Below are positions 23,759 through 32,843 of a stretch of DNA of 64,000 nucleotides, piece after piece; the stretch's first letter is position 1, and every line of letters starts with the position of its first letter. The stretch comes from Streptomyces sp. G-G2 (GTDB lineage Bacteria; Actinomycetota; Actinomycetes; Streptomycetales; Streptomycetaceae). Made by a program: the position numbers and the translations under genes. Below the pieces are notes generated by a model, which saw nothing but the letters and a program-made list of their open reading frames with translations, ran no database searches and was not told the origin of the DNA. The stretch spans positions 1 through 64,000 of the forward strand of contig NZ_JASISO010000013.1 in assembly GCF_030063135.1 (NCBI RefSeq), given 5' to 3'.

Positions 23759-24655
23759 TCAGCCGAGGTCGGCCGGGTCCAGCCCGGCGTGCGCGCCGGC
23801 CGCCCACACGGTCTGCTCCAGCAGGACGGCGATGGTCATGGGGCCGACGCCACCGGGGACCGGGGTGATCAGCGAGGCGCGCGCGGCGGCCGACTCGAAG
23901 TGCACGTCGCCGACGTTGCCGCTGTACCCGGCGTCCAGGACCACCGCGCCCGGCTTGATGTCCTCGCCCCGGATGAATTCGGCCTTGCCGACCGCGGCGA
24001 CCAGCACGTCCGCCTGGCGCACGATCGAGGGGAGGTCCTCGGTACGGGAGTGGCAGTAGGTGACGGTGGCGTTCTGCCCGAGGAGCAGCAGCCCGGCGGG
24101 CTTGCCGAGGATCGCGCTGCGGCCGACGACCACGGCGTGCTTGCCGGTGAGGTCCACGTCGTACTCGGCGAGCAGCCGCATGATGCCGCCCGGGGTGCAG
24201 GAGACGAACCCCGGCAGCCCGAAGCCCATGGCGGCGAAGGAGTGCATGGTGACCCCGTCGACGTCCTTGCCCGGGGCGATCGCCTCGAAGGCGGCGCGCT
24301 CGTCGATGTGGTGCGGTACGGGGTGCTGCAGCAGGATGCCGCTGACCTCGGGGTCCACGGAGAGCGCGGTGAGGGTGGTCACCAGTTCCTCGGTGGTGGT
24401 CGAGGCGGGCAGCTCGACGTGGCGGGAGGTGATGCCCGCCTTGGCGCAACGGTTCTGCTTCATGCGCACGTACGTCACGGACGCGGGGTCCTCGCCGACG
24501 AGCACGGTGGCGAGACAGGGCGCGGTACCGGTGCGGCGGGTCAGCTCGGCGGCCTGGAGCGCGGTCCGCTCCGAGATGCGGCGGGCGAGGCCGGCGCCGT
24601 CCATCAGGCGGGCGGTCCGGTCCTGGTCCTGGGGAACGGTCTGGGCAGTCGTCAC
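23759..24655 (-). CDS. folD: Bifunctional methylene-THF dehydrogenase / methenyl-THF cyclohydrolase
   Basis: A 298-residue FolD. The catalytic lysine region is VTYVRMKQNRCAKAG; the NADP-binding segment is VVVGRSAILGKPAGLLLL; the conserved C-terminal motif is TPVPGGVGPMT. It interconverts methylene-, methenyl- and 10-formyl-tetrahydrofolate for purine and one-carbon metabolism. The GTG at 24655 was chosen because CAGGAGAC precedes it and the ZTP riboswitch ends about 30 bases upstream. It may be a second folD in the genome. Confidence 0.93.
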   Translation of the reverse strand: MTTAQTVPQDQDRTARLMDGAGLARRISERTALQAAELTRRTGTAPCLATVLVGEDPASVTYVRMKQNRCAKAGITSRHVELPASTTTEELVTTLTALSVDPEVSGILLQHPVPHHIDERAAFEAIAPGKDVDGVTMHSFAAMGFGLPGFVSCTPGGIMRLLAEYDVDLTGKHAVVVGRSAILGKPAGLLLLGQNATVTYCHSRTEDLPSIVRQADVLVAAVGKAEFIRGEDIKPGAVVLDAGYSGNVGDVHFESAAARASLITPVPGGVGPMTIAVLLEQTVWAAGAHAGLDPADLG

Positions 24656-24684
24656 GGGGTCTCCTGAACGTCGCTGCGGGATCG

Positions 24685-24795
24685 CGGATCGCCCAGGCGC
24701 GCGGCAGTCGACGTACGGGTGCGCCGGAGTACGGCGGTACGCCGGGCCGCTCCCCGGTGGTGATCCACCCAAGCGCCAGTCACGGCCCGCCGCCC
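24685..24795 (-). promoter_or_regulatory. ZTP riboswitch (pfl motif) upstream of folD
   Basis: Read on the minus strand, the leader has the conserved pfl-motif elements in order: CGTGACTGGCG (24784-24774), a short hairpin GGTGG/CACC leading into ACCACCGGGGAGC (24761-24749), and CCTGGGC (24697-24691), separated by a variable stem. ZTP riboswitches sense the purine precursor ZMP/ZTP, which rises when 10-formyl-THF is short, and switch on folate one-carbon genes such as folD. The final element lies about 35 bases before the folD GTG, so control is probably at ribosome access. Confidence 0.85.
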
Positions 24796-24931
24796 ACTCT
24801 AGTCGAAACGCCCGGCGGGCCACGAGGCGCGGACCTGGGCCGCGCCTGGAGCTGGCTCCGCGCGCAGGCGGCGCGCGCAGGCGGCGGGGAAACGAATGAA
24901 TCACCGGGCGTGGAGCTGGGACGATCGGCCC

Positions 24932-25696
24932 ATGACACCTCATTTCGATCAGCTGGTCGCCGAGGCCGCGTCCGTGTCCGTGGACGGGTGGGAATTCTCC
25001 TGGCTCCACGGCCGGGCGACCGAGGAGCGGCCCTCCTGGGGCTACCAGAGGCTGCTGGGCGAGCGCCTGGCGGGCGTACGGGCGGCTCTGGACATCCAGA
25101 CCGGTGGAGGCGAGGTGCTCGCCGGAGCGGGCCCCCTGCCGCCGCTGACCGCGGCCACCGAGTCCTGGCCGCCGAACGTCGACAAGGCGACACGGCTGCT
25201 GCACCCGCTGGGCGCCGTGGTCGTCGCGGACGCGGACGAGCCGCCGCTGCCGTTCGGGGACGAGGCCTTCGACCTGGTCAGCAGCAGGCATCCGGTGACC
25301 GTCTGGTGGGACGAGATCGCGCGGGTGCTGCGGCCCGGCGGCGGGTACTTCTCCCAGCAGGTCGGGCCGGCGAGCGTCTTCGAGCTCGTCGAGCACTTCC
25401 TCGGCCCACAGCCGGAGGAGGTCCGGCGCGGTCGCCACCCCGACGACGCCGTGGCCGCCGCGGCCGCCGCGGGGCTGGAGGTCGTCGATCTCCGGTCGGA
25501 AAAGCTGCGTACCGAGTTCCACGACATCGGAGCCGTGATCTACTTTCTGAGGAAGGTCATCTGGATGGTGCCCGGATTCACGGTCCACCACTACCGCGAC
25601 CGGCTCCGCGAGCTCCACGAACAGATCGAACGCGAAGGCCCGTTCGTGGCGAACACCGCCCGATTTCTCATCGAGGCCCGCAAACCGGGACGATGA
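24932..25696 (+). CDS. SAM-dependent methyltransferase, type 11 like
   Basis: A 254-residue protein. The SAM-binding loop is degenerate (ALDIQTGGGEVL, residues about 55-66). It is followed by an acidic segment (VVVADADEPPLPF) and the AFDLVSSRHPVTVWWDEIARVLRPGG region typical of class I methyltransferases. The ATG at 24932 begins a compact methyltransferase N-terminus. The substrate is not predictable. It stands alone between folD and the sigma factor gene. Confidence 0.8.
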   Translation: MTPHFDQLVAEAASVSVDGWEFSWLHGRATEERPSWGYQRLLGERLAGVRAALDIQTGGGEVLAGAGPLPPLTAATESWPPNVDKATRLLHPLGAVVVADADEPPLPFGDEAFDLVSSRHPVTVWWDEIARVLRPGGGYFSQQVGPASVFELVEHFLGPQPEEVRRGRHPDDAVAAAAAAGLEVVDLRSEKLRTEFHDIGAVIYFLRKVIWMVPGFTVHHYRDRLRELHEQIEREGPFVANTARFLIEARKPGR

Positions 25697-25820
25697 AACA
25701 GGCGGACGAATGTGCGCCGGATCGGTTGCGCGGACACAGCGTGGCGCAGGTCACTCAATTCATGGCGTAACGAATCGACTCGGGCATGCGATGAACCGAC
25801 AGGTGTCCTCGCGCGGCGCC

Positions 25821-25847
25821 GGAATAACGACCCCCCTCGGGCCCGTT
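25821..25847 (+). promoter_or_regulatory. SigR-like promoter upstream of hrdB-like gene
   Basis: GGAAT (25821-25825) and GTT (25845-25847) with a 19-base spacer match the loose SigR consensus (GGAAT-N18/19-GTT). It lies 63 bases upstream of the GTG at 25910. In S. coelicolor hrdB one promoter is recognised by the thiol-stress sigma factor SigR; the site here is consistent with that but unproven. Confidence 0.45.
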
Positions 25848-25909
25848 CCACGAGTTCGCGCGATGATGTCCCGTCCCGCCCTTATATCTGCCGCAACGAG
25901 AGGCTCCTT

Positions 25910-27481
25910 GTGTCGCTCAGCCCGTCCCGTACGTTCCCTCCGGAGATCGCCGAATCCGAGGCCCTGGTCACGCTCGTCGAGCGTGGCCGCGAGCAGGGTC
26001 ACATCGACGGTGACGACGTGCGCCAGGCCTTCGAGGCCGGCCGCATCCCGGTGGACCAGTGGAAGCGGGTCCTGCGCAGCCTGAACCAGGTTCTGGACGA
26101 GGAGGGCGTCGCGCTGCACGTCAGCGCAGCCCCGGCCGCGAAGGCCCCCGCCAAGAAGGCCCGCAAGGCGGCGGCGCCCGCCCGCACCGTGACCAAGAAG
26201 GCCGCCGCGCCGCGCCCCATCGGCGCGCGCAAGACCGCGGCCACCGCCACCGCGGCGGCGATATCCGCTCCGTCGGCCTCCGGGACCGAGGAGGAGGCGG
26301 CGGCCGAGGCCACCGCCGAGCCGAAGAAGCGGACGGTCAAGAAGACCGCCGCGAAGAAGGCGACGGCCACCAAGAAGACCGCCGCCACGAAGAAGGGCGC
26401 CAAGGACGGCGACGAGGGCGAGACCCCTGCGCCCATCGGCGAGGACTGGGCCGCGGAGGACCTGGCCGACGACGACGAGGAGAAGACTCCGAAGGTCGGC
26501 GGCACCCAGGGCTTCGTCCTGTCCGACGACGACGAGGACGACGCTCCGGCCCAGACGGTCATGGTGGCCGGCGCCACCGCCGACCCGGTCAAGGACTACC
26601 TCAAGCTCATCGGCAAGGTGCCGCTGCTCAACGCCGAGCAGGAGGTCGAACTCGCCAAGCGCATCGAGGCGGGCCTCTTCTCCGAGTACAAGCTCGAAGA
26701 GGAGGAGGACCACAAGCCCGCGTTCAAGCGCGAGCTGGAGATCCTCGTCGAGGACGGGCGCCGCGCCAAGAACCACCTGCTGGAGGCCAACCTCCGCCTC
26801 GTGGTCTCGCTGGCCAAGCGCTACACCGGCCGCGGCATGCTCTTCCTGGACCTGATCCAGGAGGGCAATGTCGGTCTGATCCGCGCGGTGGAGAAGTTCG
26901 ACTACACCAAGGGCTTCAAGTTCTCCACGTACGCCACGTGGTGGATCCGCCAGGCGATCACCCGCGCGATGGCCGACCAGTCCCGCACCATCCGCATCCC
27001 CGTGCACATGGTCGAGATCATCAACAAGCTCGCCCGCGTGCAGCGCCAGATGCTCCAGGACCTGGGCCGCGAGCCCACCCCGGAGGAGCTGGGCAAGGAA
27101 CTCGACATGACCCCCGAGAAGGTCATCGAGGTCCAGAAGTACGGCCGTGAGCCCATCTCCCTGCACACCCCGCTGGGTGAAGAGGGCGACAGCGAGTTCG
27201 GTGACCTCATCGAGGACTCCGAGGCGGTCGTCCCGGCCGACGCGGTCTCCTTCACCTTCCTCCAGGAGCAGCTCCAGTCCATCCTGGGCACGCTCTCGGA
27301 GCGCGAGGCGGGCGTGGTCTCCATGCGGTACGGCCTCAACGACGGCCAGCCGAAGACGCTGGACGAGATCGGCCGCGTGTACGGGGTCACCCGTGAGCGC
27401 ATCCGCCAGATCGAGTCCAAGACCATGTCGAAGCTGCGCCACCCGTCGCGCTCGCAGGTGCTGCGCGACTACCTCGACTAG
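25910..27481 (+). CDS. Group 1 RNA polymerase sigma factor (HrdB-like)
   Basis: A 523-residue principal-type sigma factor. A Lys/Ala-rich N-terminal part (about 65-170) precedes region 1.2 ([20 protein letters not shown]), region 2 ([20 protein letters not shown], then [19 protein letters not shown]), region 3, and region 4.2 ([20 protein letters not shown]). It ends in [10 protein letters not shown], as principal actinobacterial sigma factors do. It directs RNA polymerase to housekeeping -35/-10 promoters. The GTG at 25910 follows AGAGG. Its neighbours are not those I associate with hrdB in model streptomycetes, and the N-terminal 75 residues seem divergent, so it may be a paralogue or a relocated copy. 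Confidence 0.88.
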   Translation: MSLSPSRTFPPEIAESEALVTLVERGREQGHIDGDDVRQAFEAGRIPVDQWKRVLRSLNQVLDEEGVALHVSAAPAAKAPAKKARKAAAPARTVTKKAAAPRPIGARKTAATATAAAISAPSASGTEEEAAAEATAEPKKRTVKKTAAKKATATKKTAATKKGAKDGDEGETPAPIGEDWAAEDLADDDEEKTPKVGGTQGFVLSDDDEDDAPAQTVMVAGATADPVKDYLKLIGKVPLLNAEQEVELAKRIEAGLFSEYKLEEEEDHKPAFKRELEILVEDGRRAKNHLLEANLRLVVSLAKRYTGRGMLFLDLIQEGNVGLIRAVEKFDYTKGFKFSTYATWWIRQAITRAMADQSRTIRIPVHMVEIINKLARVQRQMLQDLGREPTPEELGKELDMTPEKVIEVQKYGREPISLHTPLGEEGDSEFGDLIEDSEAVVPADAVSFTFLQEQLQSILGTLSEREAGVVSMRYGLNDGQPKTLDEIGRVYGVTRERIRQIESKTMSKLRHPSRSQVLRDYLD

Positions 27482-27526
27482 AACGGGACCAGAGCTCGGG
27501 GTGGCCGGAGGACCGGTCCGCCGACA

Positions 27527-27587
27527 GCCCGCGGCGTACGGCCGCCCGCGTCACGGAACACGACGCGGGCGGCCGTACGCCGCGGGC
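27527..27587 (+). terminator. 26-bp perfect hairpin terminator after sigma gene
   Basis: The arms 27527-27552 and 27562-27587 are exact reverse complements (26 bp) around a 9-base loop. It begins 46 bases after the sigma factor stop. No T-run follows, as is common in GC-rich actinobacteria. It also shields the convergent alkaline phosphatase gene. Confidence 0.85.
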
Positions 27588-27721
27588 TTCCGCGTTCCCG
27601 GTCAGGTCTGGGCGCGGACCTCGGCGGCGGGGGCGGCCAGGCCGAAGACGGCGACCGTGCCCAGCAGGTGGACGGGCGGGCAGGTCGCCCCATGCTCCGG
27701 TACGGCGGATAGCGCACCGCA

Positions 27722-29578
27722 TCAGCGGTTTTCGTCCGGTCCGGCCACCGATGCGGAAGGAAGTGTTCCGCTCTGGCCGCCCTCCGGCCGGTGATCTTCC
27801 ACCGGCACCTGCGGCCCGTCCCGCGACTCCCGCAGCCAGCGCCGCAGCAGCGCGTGCACCGATTCCGCCCCCACCAGCTCCGCCTCCGGCTCGGACAGCA
27901 CCGTCGGCCACATCAGGAACGGATGCCCCTGCTCCCCGCCCAGCCCGCCGTGGGAACCGATCTGCTCCTCGAAGGCGTGCACCGCGCCGCTGTCCGGGTG
28001 GTACGCCGAGTTCACCATGACGTCGGCCACGTGCGGGAAGGAGTCCGTACGGCGCACCGCCACCGCCGCGCCCGGACCGAAGGGGGCGAGAAGTTCCTCC
28101 GCCTCCCCCGGCGCCGAGAGCCGGGCCGTCGCCCCGCCCGGCCCCAGCACCAGGCCGTCCATCAGCAGGAACCCCACCCCGGGATGCTCGGCCAGGGTGG
28201 TCAGTAGCGCCGGGTGGTCCCGCTCGATCCGCTCCCGGGTGGCCCGGCCCGGGATGTCCGGGAAGGAGATCAGGCCGAGGTTGCCGGAGGCCAGCACCAC
28301 GGGCTCGGAGCCGCGCGCGGGGCGCACCTCCTCGTCCGTCTCCTCCACCGGCCGGTGCAGGGCGGCCCGGACCGCCGAGCGGGCCTCGGCCCCGCTGGGG
28401 GTACGGCCCGCACGACGCGGGACCGGGAGCCCGCAGCCCGCCCGCACCAGGTCCTTCAGGGTGAGCCCGTACCGCCCGAGGAAGGTCTCCCCCGGGCTCT
28501 GGCCGTGGTCGGAGAGGATGACGATCCGGTAGGTGCGGGGCGCGTGCTCGGCGACCCGGGCGATCAGCGCGAGACTGCGGTCGAGACGGGCGAGGACCTG
28601 GTCGGTGTCCCGGCCGCGCGGGCCCGAGTGGTGCGCGACCTCGTCGTAGGCCACCAGGTCGGCGTAGACCGCGGCGCGCCCCGCGAGCATGTCGCCGATC
28701 ACCGCGGCCACCACCACGTCCCGTTCCACCACCGTCGCGAAGGCCCGGATGGCCGGGTACAGCCCGCCGCGCGAGACCCTCGGGCGGTCCCCCCGCGCCT
28801 TCGCCCGGACCGACTGGCCGATCTCCCGGCCCACCTCGGCCACGAAGGACAGGGCGGTGCGGACCGCGTTGGCGGGGTCACGGAAGTAGGCGACGTACCC
28901 GGCCCGGGAGTGGTTGCCGCACCCGCGCCGGGCCGAGACCGACAGCACCAGGGCCAGCTGGTCGGCGCCGCCGCTGAACAGGTTGCCCCGGCTGGCGCCG
29001 TCCACGGTGAGCAGGCCCAGGTCACCGGTCCGGGCCACCGCCCGGCGTTGCAGGGCGGCGGCGCTGCTGGGCCGGTTGCAGACCACGATCTCGCCGGTGT
29101 CCTTCTCGTACCAGCGGAAGGCGGGCACGTCGAAGGTGCTGCCGTGCAGGATCCCCAGCTGGCTCGCGCCGGTCTGGCTGGACCAGTCGGTGCGCCAGGC
29201 CGTCACCCGGTGGGTGTCCTCCAGCCATCCGGCCACCGTCGGCATCAGCCCGGCGCCCGCCGCCCGCCGCAGCGCCTCGTAGCCGACCCCGTCGAACTGG
29301 AGGAAGAGCAGCCCGGGCGCCAGCGCGGGGACCAGCAGCAGGGCGCGGACCAGGACCGGCCACACCAGTGCGCTGAGCAGACCGAAGGCCCCGGCGCCCC
29401 AGGCGGCGGTGAGCGCGATCCGGGTGACGCTGTCGCCGCCCGCGGCGCCGGGGTCCGGCTGGAGCCGGAAGTCCGGCAGGGCGGCGGCCAGGACCAGCAT
29501 GGTCAGGGTGGACACCATCCAGACGAGAATGACCCGCGCCAGGGCGGCGCCCGCGGTCCGCCATCGGCCTCGCAGCAC
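27722..29578 (-). CDS. Holin-like membrane domain fused to alkaline phosphatase superfamily hydrolase
   Basis: A 618-residue protein. The first about 95 residues contain three hydrophobic segments (VILVWMVSTLTMLVLAAALP and two more), like the phage-holin-4 superfamily. The rest is an alkaline-phosphatase/nucleotide-pyrophosphatase-type hydrolase: the metal-binding FLQFDGVGYEALRR is near residue 95, with ADLVAYDEVAHHSGP and RIVILSDHGQSPGE further on. In that superfamily the nucleophile follows the first aspartate, and here TGASQLGILHGS is the likely site. A membrane-anchored, outward-facing phosphodiesterase or lipoteichoic-acid/phospholipid hydrolase is plausible. GTG or other starts further in are possible; the ATG at 29578 includes the membrane domain. 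Confidence 0.82.
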   Translation of the reverse strand: MLRGRWRTAGAALARVILVWMVSTLTMLVLAAALPDFRLQPDPGAAGGDSVTRIALTAAWGAGAFGLLSALVWPVLVRALLLVPALAPGLLFLQFDGVGYEALRRAAGAGLMPTVAGWLEDTHRVTAWRTDWSSQTGASQLGILHGSTFDVPAFRWYEKDTGEIVVCNRPSSAAALQRRAVARTGDLGLLTVDGASRGNLFSGGADQLALVLSVSARRGCGNHSRAGYVAYFRDPANAVRTALSFVAEVGREIGQSVRAKARGDRPRVSRGGLYPAIRAFATVVERDVVVAAVIGDMLAGRAAVYADLVAYDEVAHHSGPRGRDTDQVLARLDRSLALIARVAEHAPRTYRIVILSDHGQSPGETFLGRYGLTLKDLVRAGCGLPVPRRAGRTPSGAEARSAVRAALHRPVEETDEEVRPARGSEPVVLASGNLGLISFPDIPGRATRERIERDHPALLTTLAEHPGVGFLLMDGLVLGPGGATARLSAPGEAEELLAPFGPGAAVAVRRTDSFPHVADVMVNSAYHPDSGAVHAFEEQIGSHGGLGGEQGHPFLMWPTVLSEPEAELVGAESVHALLRRWLRESRDGPQVPVEDHRPEGGQSGTLPSASVAGPDENR

Positions 29579-29789
29579 GCCGTACCCGCCTCGCGTTCCG
29601 GCCCGCGCCCCGCTCGCGGGCCCCCGGCCCAGCGTCGCACAGCGGAGCTGCCCGGGCGGGGTGACACGGGAGGCGTACGGACGTACGGAGCGTGCCGCGC
29701 ACGGGTGTATCCGCGCCGCCGGGAAAGAACGGGCGGGGCACGGCGAGGGCTGCGCGGCCGGGGTGCGCGGCGCAGGTGCGCGGCCGGGG

Positions 29790-30194
29790 TCAGGTGCCGT
29801 CGTAGCCCGCGGTCGGCATGGACATCCGGCGGTGCACCTCGGCCTTCATCCCGGAGGTGTAGGCGGGTTCCTCCTGTCCGGCGGTCTCCAGCCGGACGCC
29901 GCGCCGCTCGCACTCGGCGGTGAACTCCTCGACCGAGCGCAGGGCCCGGCGCAGCACCCGGTGGTTGGGCGCGACGAACAGGTCGACCTGTCCGGTGTCG
30001 ATGTCGGACCAGAGCCCGCAGTGGTCGGCGCGCAGCCCGTAGACGAGCAGCCGCCGGGTCACGACGTAGCCGTGGTCGGCGGCCCAGCGGACGCACATGG
30101 CGTGCTGGGTACGGATGTCCACGATGAAGGGGTCGGCGTCCAGTTCCTCGAGCGGGGTCAGGCTGGCGATTGCGGCGACGCGCAGCTCATCCAT
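29790..30194 (-). CDS. Hypothetical protein with degenerate resolvase-like fold
   Basis: A 134-residue protein. The pattern VDIRTQHAMCVRWAADHGY, then a VDLFVAPNHRVLRRALRSVEEF stretch, then ECERRGVRLETAG resembles the N-terminal catalytic domain of serine resolvases (partner-helix, strand and R-x-G-V-x-L pattern). It lacks the serine and the paired arginines, so it would not recombine DNA. The ATG at 30194 follows a region without clear ribosome site. It has no DNA-binding C-terminal domain. It is a Streptomyces-style conserved hypothetical protein; role unknown. Confidence 0.6.
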   Translation of the reverse strand: MDELRVAAIASLTPLEELDADPFIVDIRTQHAMCVRWAADHGYVVTRRLLVYGLRADHCGLWSDIDTGQVDLFVAPNHRVLRRALRSVEEFTAECERRGVRLETAGQEEPAYTSGMKAEVHRRMSMPTAGYDGT

Positions 30195-30326
30195 GCCGCC
30201 CGACCCTACTCCGATCCGTCCCGCACGAGGAGTGGGCCTTCGGCCACGGTGCGGGGCGGGGCCCGGGCGGTTCGGCCGGTGACGCCCTAGGCTCGGGGGG
30301 ACGTTCGAGGTAGGGAGGGGTCCGGG

Positions 30327-31100
30327 GTGCCGGTGGACATCACCTGGTGGGGGCATGCCACCTGCACGGTCGAGGACCGCGGGGTCCGGCTGCTGACCGA
30401 CCCGCTGTTCGCCCGGCGGCTCGCGCACCTGCGGCGGCGGCGCGGGGCGGTGCCGCCGCCGGAGGCGGCCGAGGCGGAGGTGGCGCTGGTCTCGCACCTG
30501 CACGCCGACCACCTGCACCTGCCCTCGCTGGCGCGGCTGGCGCCGGGGACCCGGCTGCTGGTGCCGCGCGGGGCCGGGCGGGCGGTGCCGGGGCTGGTGC
30601 GGGTCGCGCGGCTGCGCGGGCTGAGCGTCACCGAGGTGGCGCCGGGCGAGACCGTCGGTGCGGGCCCGGTGGAGATCCGGGTGGTCGCCGCGCGCCACGA
30701 CGGGCGGCGGCTGCCGTTCGGACCGCGGACCGTGCCCGCTCTCGGGTACGTGGTGCACGGCTCGGCGGTCACCTACTTCGCCGGGGACACCGGGCTGTTC
30801 GACACGATGGCGCGGGAGGTCGGCCCGGTGGACGTGGCGCTGCTGCCGGTGGGCGGCTGGGGTCCGTACCTGGGCCCGGGGCACCTGGACCCGGGGCGGG
30901 CGGCGCGGGCGCTGGCCCTGCTGGCGCCCGCCGCGGCGGTGCCGGTGCACTACGGGACGTACTGGCCGGTGGGGATGGACGCGGTGCGGCCGCACGAGTT
31001 CCACGCGCCCGGCGAGGAGTTCGCCCGGGCGGCGGCCCGGCTGGCGCCGAAGGTGAGCGTGCGGGTGCCGGACCACGGGGAGCGGGTGCGGCTGCCGTGA
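30327..31100 (+). CDS. Metallo-beta-lactamase-fold hydrolase (UlaG-like)
   Basis: A 257-residue MBL-fold protein. The zinc motif is SHLHADHLH (residues about 55-63). A TYFAGDTGLFD segment supplies the bridging aspartate, and VPVHYGTYWP carries a late histidine. UlaG-like members hydrolyse lactones or phosphoesters in the cytoplasm. The GTG at 30327 starts with the canonical strand (VDITWWGHATCTVE). It overlaps the DedA gene by 4 bases. A second MBL gene with a different N-terminus lies 630 bases away, on the other strand. Confidence 0.87.
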   Translation: MPVDITWWGHATCTVEDRGVRLLTDPLFARRLAHLRRRRGAVPPPEAAEAEVALVSHLHADHLHLPSLARLAPGTRLLVPRGAGRAVPGLVRVARLRGLSVTEVAPGETVGAGPVEIRVVAARHDGRRLPFGPRTVPALGYVVHGSAVTYFAGDTGLFDTMAREVGPVDVALLPVGGWGPYLGPGHLDPGRAARALALLAPAAAVPVHYGTYWPVGMDAVRPHEFHAPGEEFARAAARLAPKVSVRVPDHGERVRLP

Positions 31101-31735
31101 TCCCGCACGCCGCGCTGGCGGTGGTGGGGCAGGGCCCGGCGCAGAGCACGGGGCAGGTGGTCGGCTACCCGGCGCTGTTCGTGCTGGTGGCGCTGGGGGC
31201 GCTGGTGCCGGTGATTCCCACCGGGGCCCTGGTGAGTTCGGCGGCCGTGGTCGCCTTCCACCAGCGCTCGCTGCCCTTCGGGGTGCTGCTGGTCGTCGGG
31301 GTGGCGGCGCTGGGAGCGTTCCTCGGCGACCTCGCCCTGTACTGGCTCGGGCAGCGGGGGGTGCGTTCGCGCGGCGGCTCGCGGTGGCTGGAGTCGCTGC
31401 GCGGGCGGGCCGGTGCGGAGCGGCTGGAGCAGGCCCGGATGCGGCTGGACGAGCACGGGGCGCTGGTGCTGGTGGTCTCGCGGCTGATCCCGGCCGGGCG
31501 GATCCCGGTGATGCTGGCCTGCCTGCTGGCGCGGCTGCCGCTGCGGTGGTTCGCGCGGGGGGACGCACCCGCGTGCCTGGCCTGGTCGGCGACGTACGGG
31601 CTGATCGGGATCGTGGGCGGTTCCCTGTTCGCCGAGCCGTGGAAGGGCGTGGCCCTCGCGGTCGGGCTCACCCTGCTGATCAGCGGCGCGCCTGCCCTGT
31701 GGCGCCGGGTGCGGGGCCACAGAAGGGCGGCCTAG
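31097..31735 (+). CDS. DedA family membrane protein
   Basis: A 212-residue polytopic membrane protein of the DedA/VTT family. The signature region LGAFLGDLALYWLGQRG and the re-entrant motif SRLIPAGRIPVMLACLLARL are present. DedA proteins act in lipid scrambling/undecaprenyl phosphate recycling and membrane homeostasis. The GTG at 31097 overlaps the preceding MBL stop (GTGA), and its stop overlaps the convergent MBL gene by 4 bases. Coupling to an MBL hydrolase suggests a lipid-linked function, but this is inferred. Confidence 0.87.
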   Translation: MIPHAALAVVGQGPAQSTGQVVGYPALFVLVALGALVPVIPTGALVSSAAVVAFHQRSLPFGVLLVVGVAALGAFLGDLALYWLGQRGVRSRGGSRWLESLRGRAGAERLEQARMRLDEHGALVLVVSRLIPAGRIPVMLACLLARLPLRWFARGDAPACLAWSATYGLIGIVGGSLFAEPWKGVALAVGLTLLISGAPALWRRVRGHRRAA

Positions 31736-32802
31736 AAGGCGCGGGAGGCTCCGATCGGGAGGTCCCAGAGGTGTTCGCGGGGCAGGCCCGCGCGGTTCCA
31801 GGCGGCGCGGGCGCGCAGCAGCGGCTCCATGACCGGCTCGGCGGACAGGACGAAGGTGGCCCAGTGCATCGGGGCCATCCGACGGGCGCCGAGCTCGAGG
31901 CAGGCCCGTACGGCCTCCTCCGGGTCGGCGTGCACGTCGCGCAGCCACCAGCGCGGGGCGTACGCCCCGATCGGCAGGAGGGCCAGGTCGATGCCGGGGT
32001 GCCGGCGGCCGATCTCGCCGAACCAGTGTCCGTAACCGGTGTCGCCCGCGAAGTAGACCCTCTTGCCGGTGCCGACGTCGGTGAGCACCCAGCCGCCCCA
32101 CAGGGTCCGGCAGGTGTCCAGCAAGGAGCGCTTGGACCAGTGGTGGGCGGGGACGAAGGTGAAGCGTACGCCGCCCAGTTCGGCCGCCTCCCACCAGTCC
32201 AGCTCGGTCACCCGGGTGAAGCCGCGGCGGCGGCACCAGCGGGCGAGGCCGGCCGGGACGAAGAGGGCGGTGTGGCGCGGCAGCCGTTTGAGGGTGGCCG
32301 CGTCGAGGTGGTCGTAGTGGTTGTGGCTGATGACGACGGCGTCCACGGGAGGCAGCCGCTCCCAGCGGACCCCGACCGGGGTGAGCCGGGCCGGGGTGCC
32401 CAGGATCCGGCGGGACCAGACGGGGTCGGTCAGCACGGTCAGCCCGCCCAGCCGCAGCAGCCAACTGGCGTGCCCGGCCCAGGTGACGGCCACCGTGCCG
32501 GATGCGGCGGCGGGCAGCGGGCCGGGCTCGTAGGGCAGGTCGGGGATCCCCCGCAGCCCCTCCGGCCCGGGCCGCAGCGCGCCCTCCCGGGCGAGCCGGG
32601 CGAAGGCCCGCAGTCCCGGCAGCGGGGTGGTCAGCCGGTCGGCGAACGACCTCGGCCAGTGCCGCACCTCGCCCAGGGGCCGGATCCCGCCCGGCGGGAC
32701 ATCCTTGGGCGGGACCTCCCCGGGCGGGCGCGCGGCACCGCCCTGGGGGCCGTTCGCGGCGCGCGGACCGGCCGCCGGGCGGCGCCCGGTCTGATTTCTC
32801 AT
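31732..32802 (-). CDS. MBL-fold hydrolase, NAPE-PLD/UlaG-like
   Basis: A 356-residue protein. A proline-rich N-terminal region (about 1-60) precedes the MBL fold, with VTWAGHASWLLRLGG, the zinc motif SHNHYDHLD (residues about 155-163), VYFAGDTGYG and PMHWATFVLSAEP. This arrangement matches the family containing N-acyl-phosphatidylethanolamine phospholipase D. The ATG at 32802 is used; GGAG lies about 13 bases upstream. It is convergent with, and touches, the DedA gene, so the two neighbours share a membrane-lipid theme. Confidence 0.87.
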   Translation of the reverse strand: MRNQTGRRPAAGPRAANGPQGGAARPPGEVPPKDVPPGGIRPLGEVRHWPRSFADRLTTPLPGLRAFARLAREGALRPGPEGLRGIPDLPYEPGPLPAAASGTVAVTWAGHASWLLRLGGLTVLTDPVWSRRILGTPARLTPVGVRWERLPPVDAVVISHNHYDHLDAATLKRLPRHTALFVPAGLARWCRRRGFTRVTELDWWEAAELGGVRFTFVPAHHWSKRSLLDTCRTLWGGWVLTDVGTGKRVYFAGDTGYGHWFGEIGRRHPGIDLALLPIGAYAPRWWLRDVHADPEEAVRACLELGARRMAPMHWATFVLSAEPVMEPLLRARAAWNRAGLPREHLWDLPIGASRAF

Positions 32803-32843
32803 CAAGAACGCTCCGTTCAGCGGCACATGAGGCTCGGGACAGG

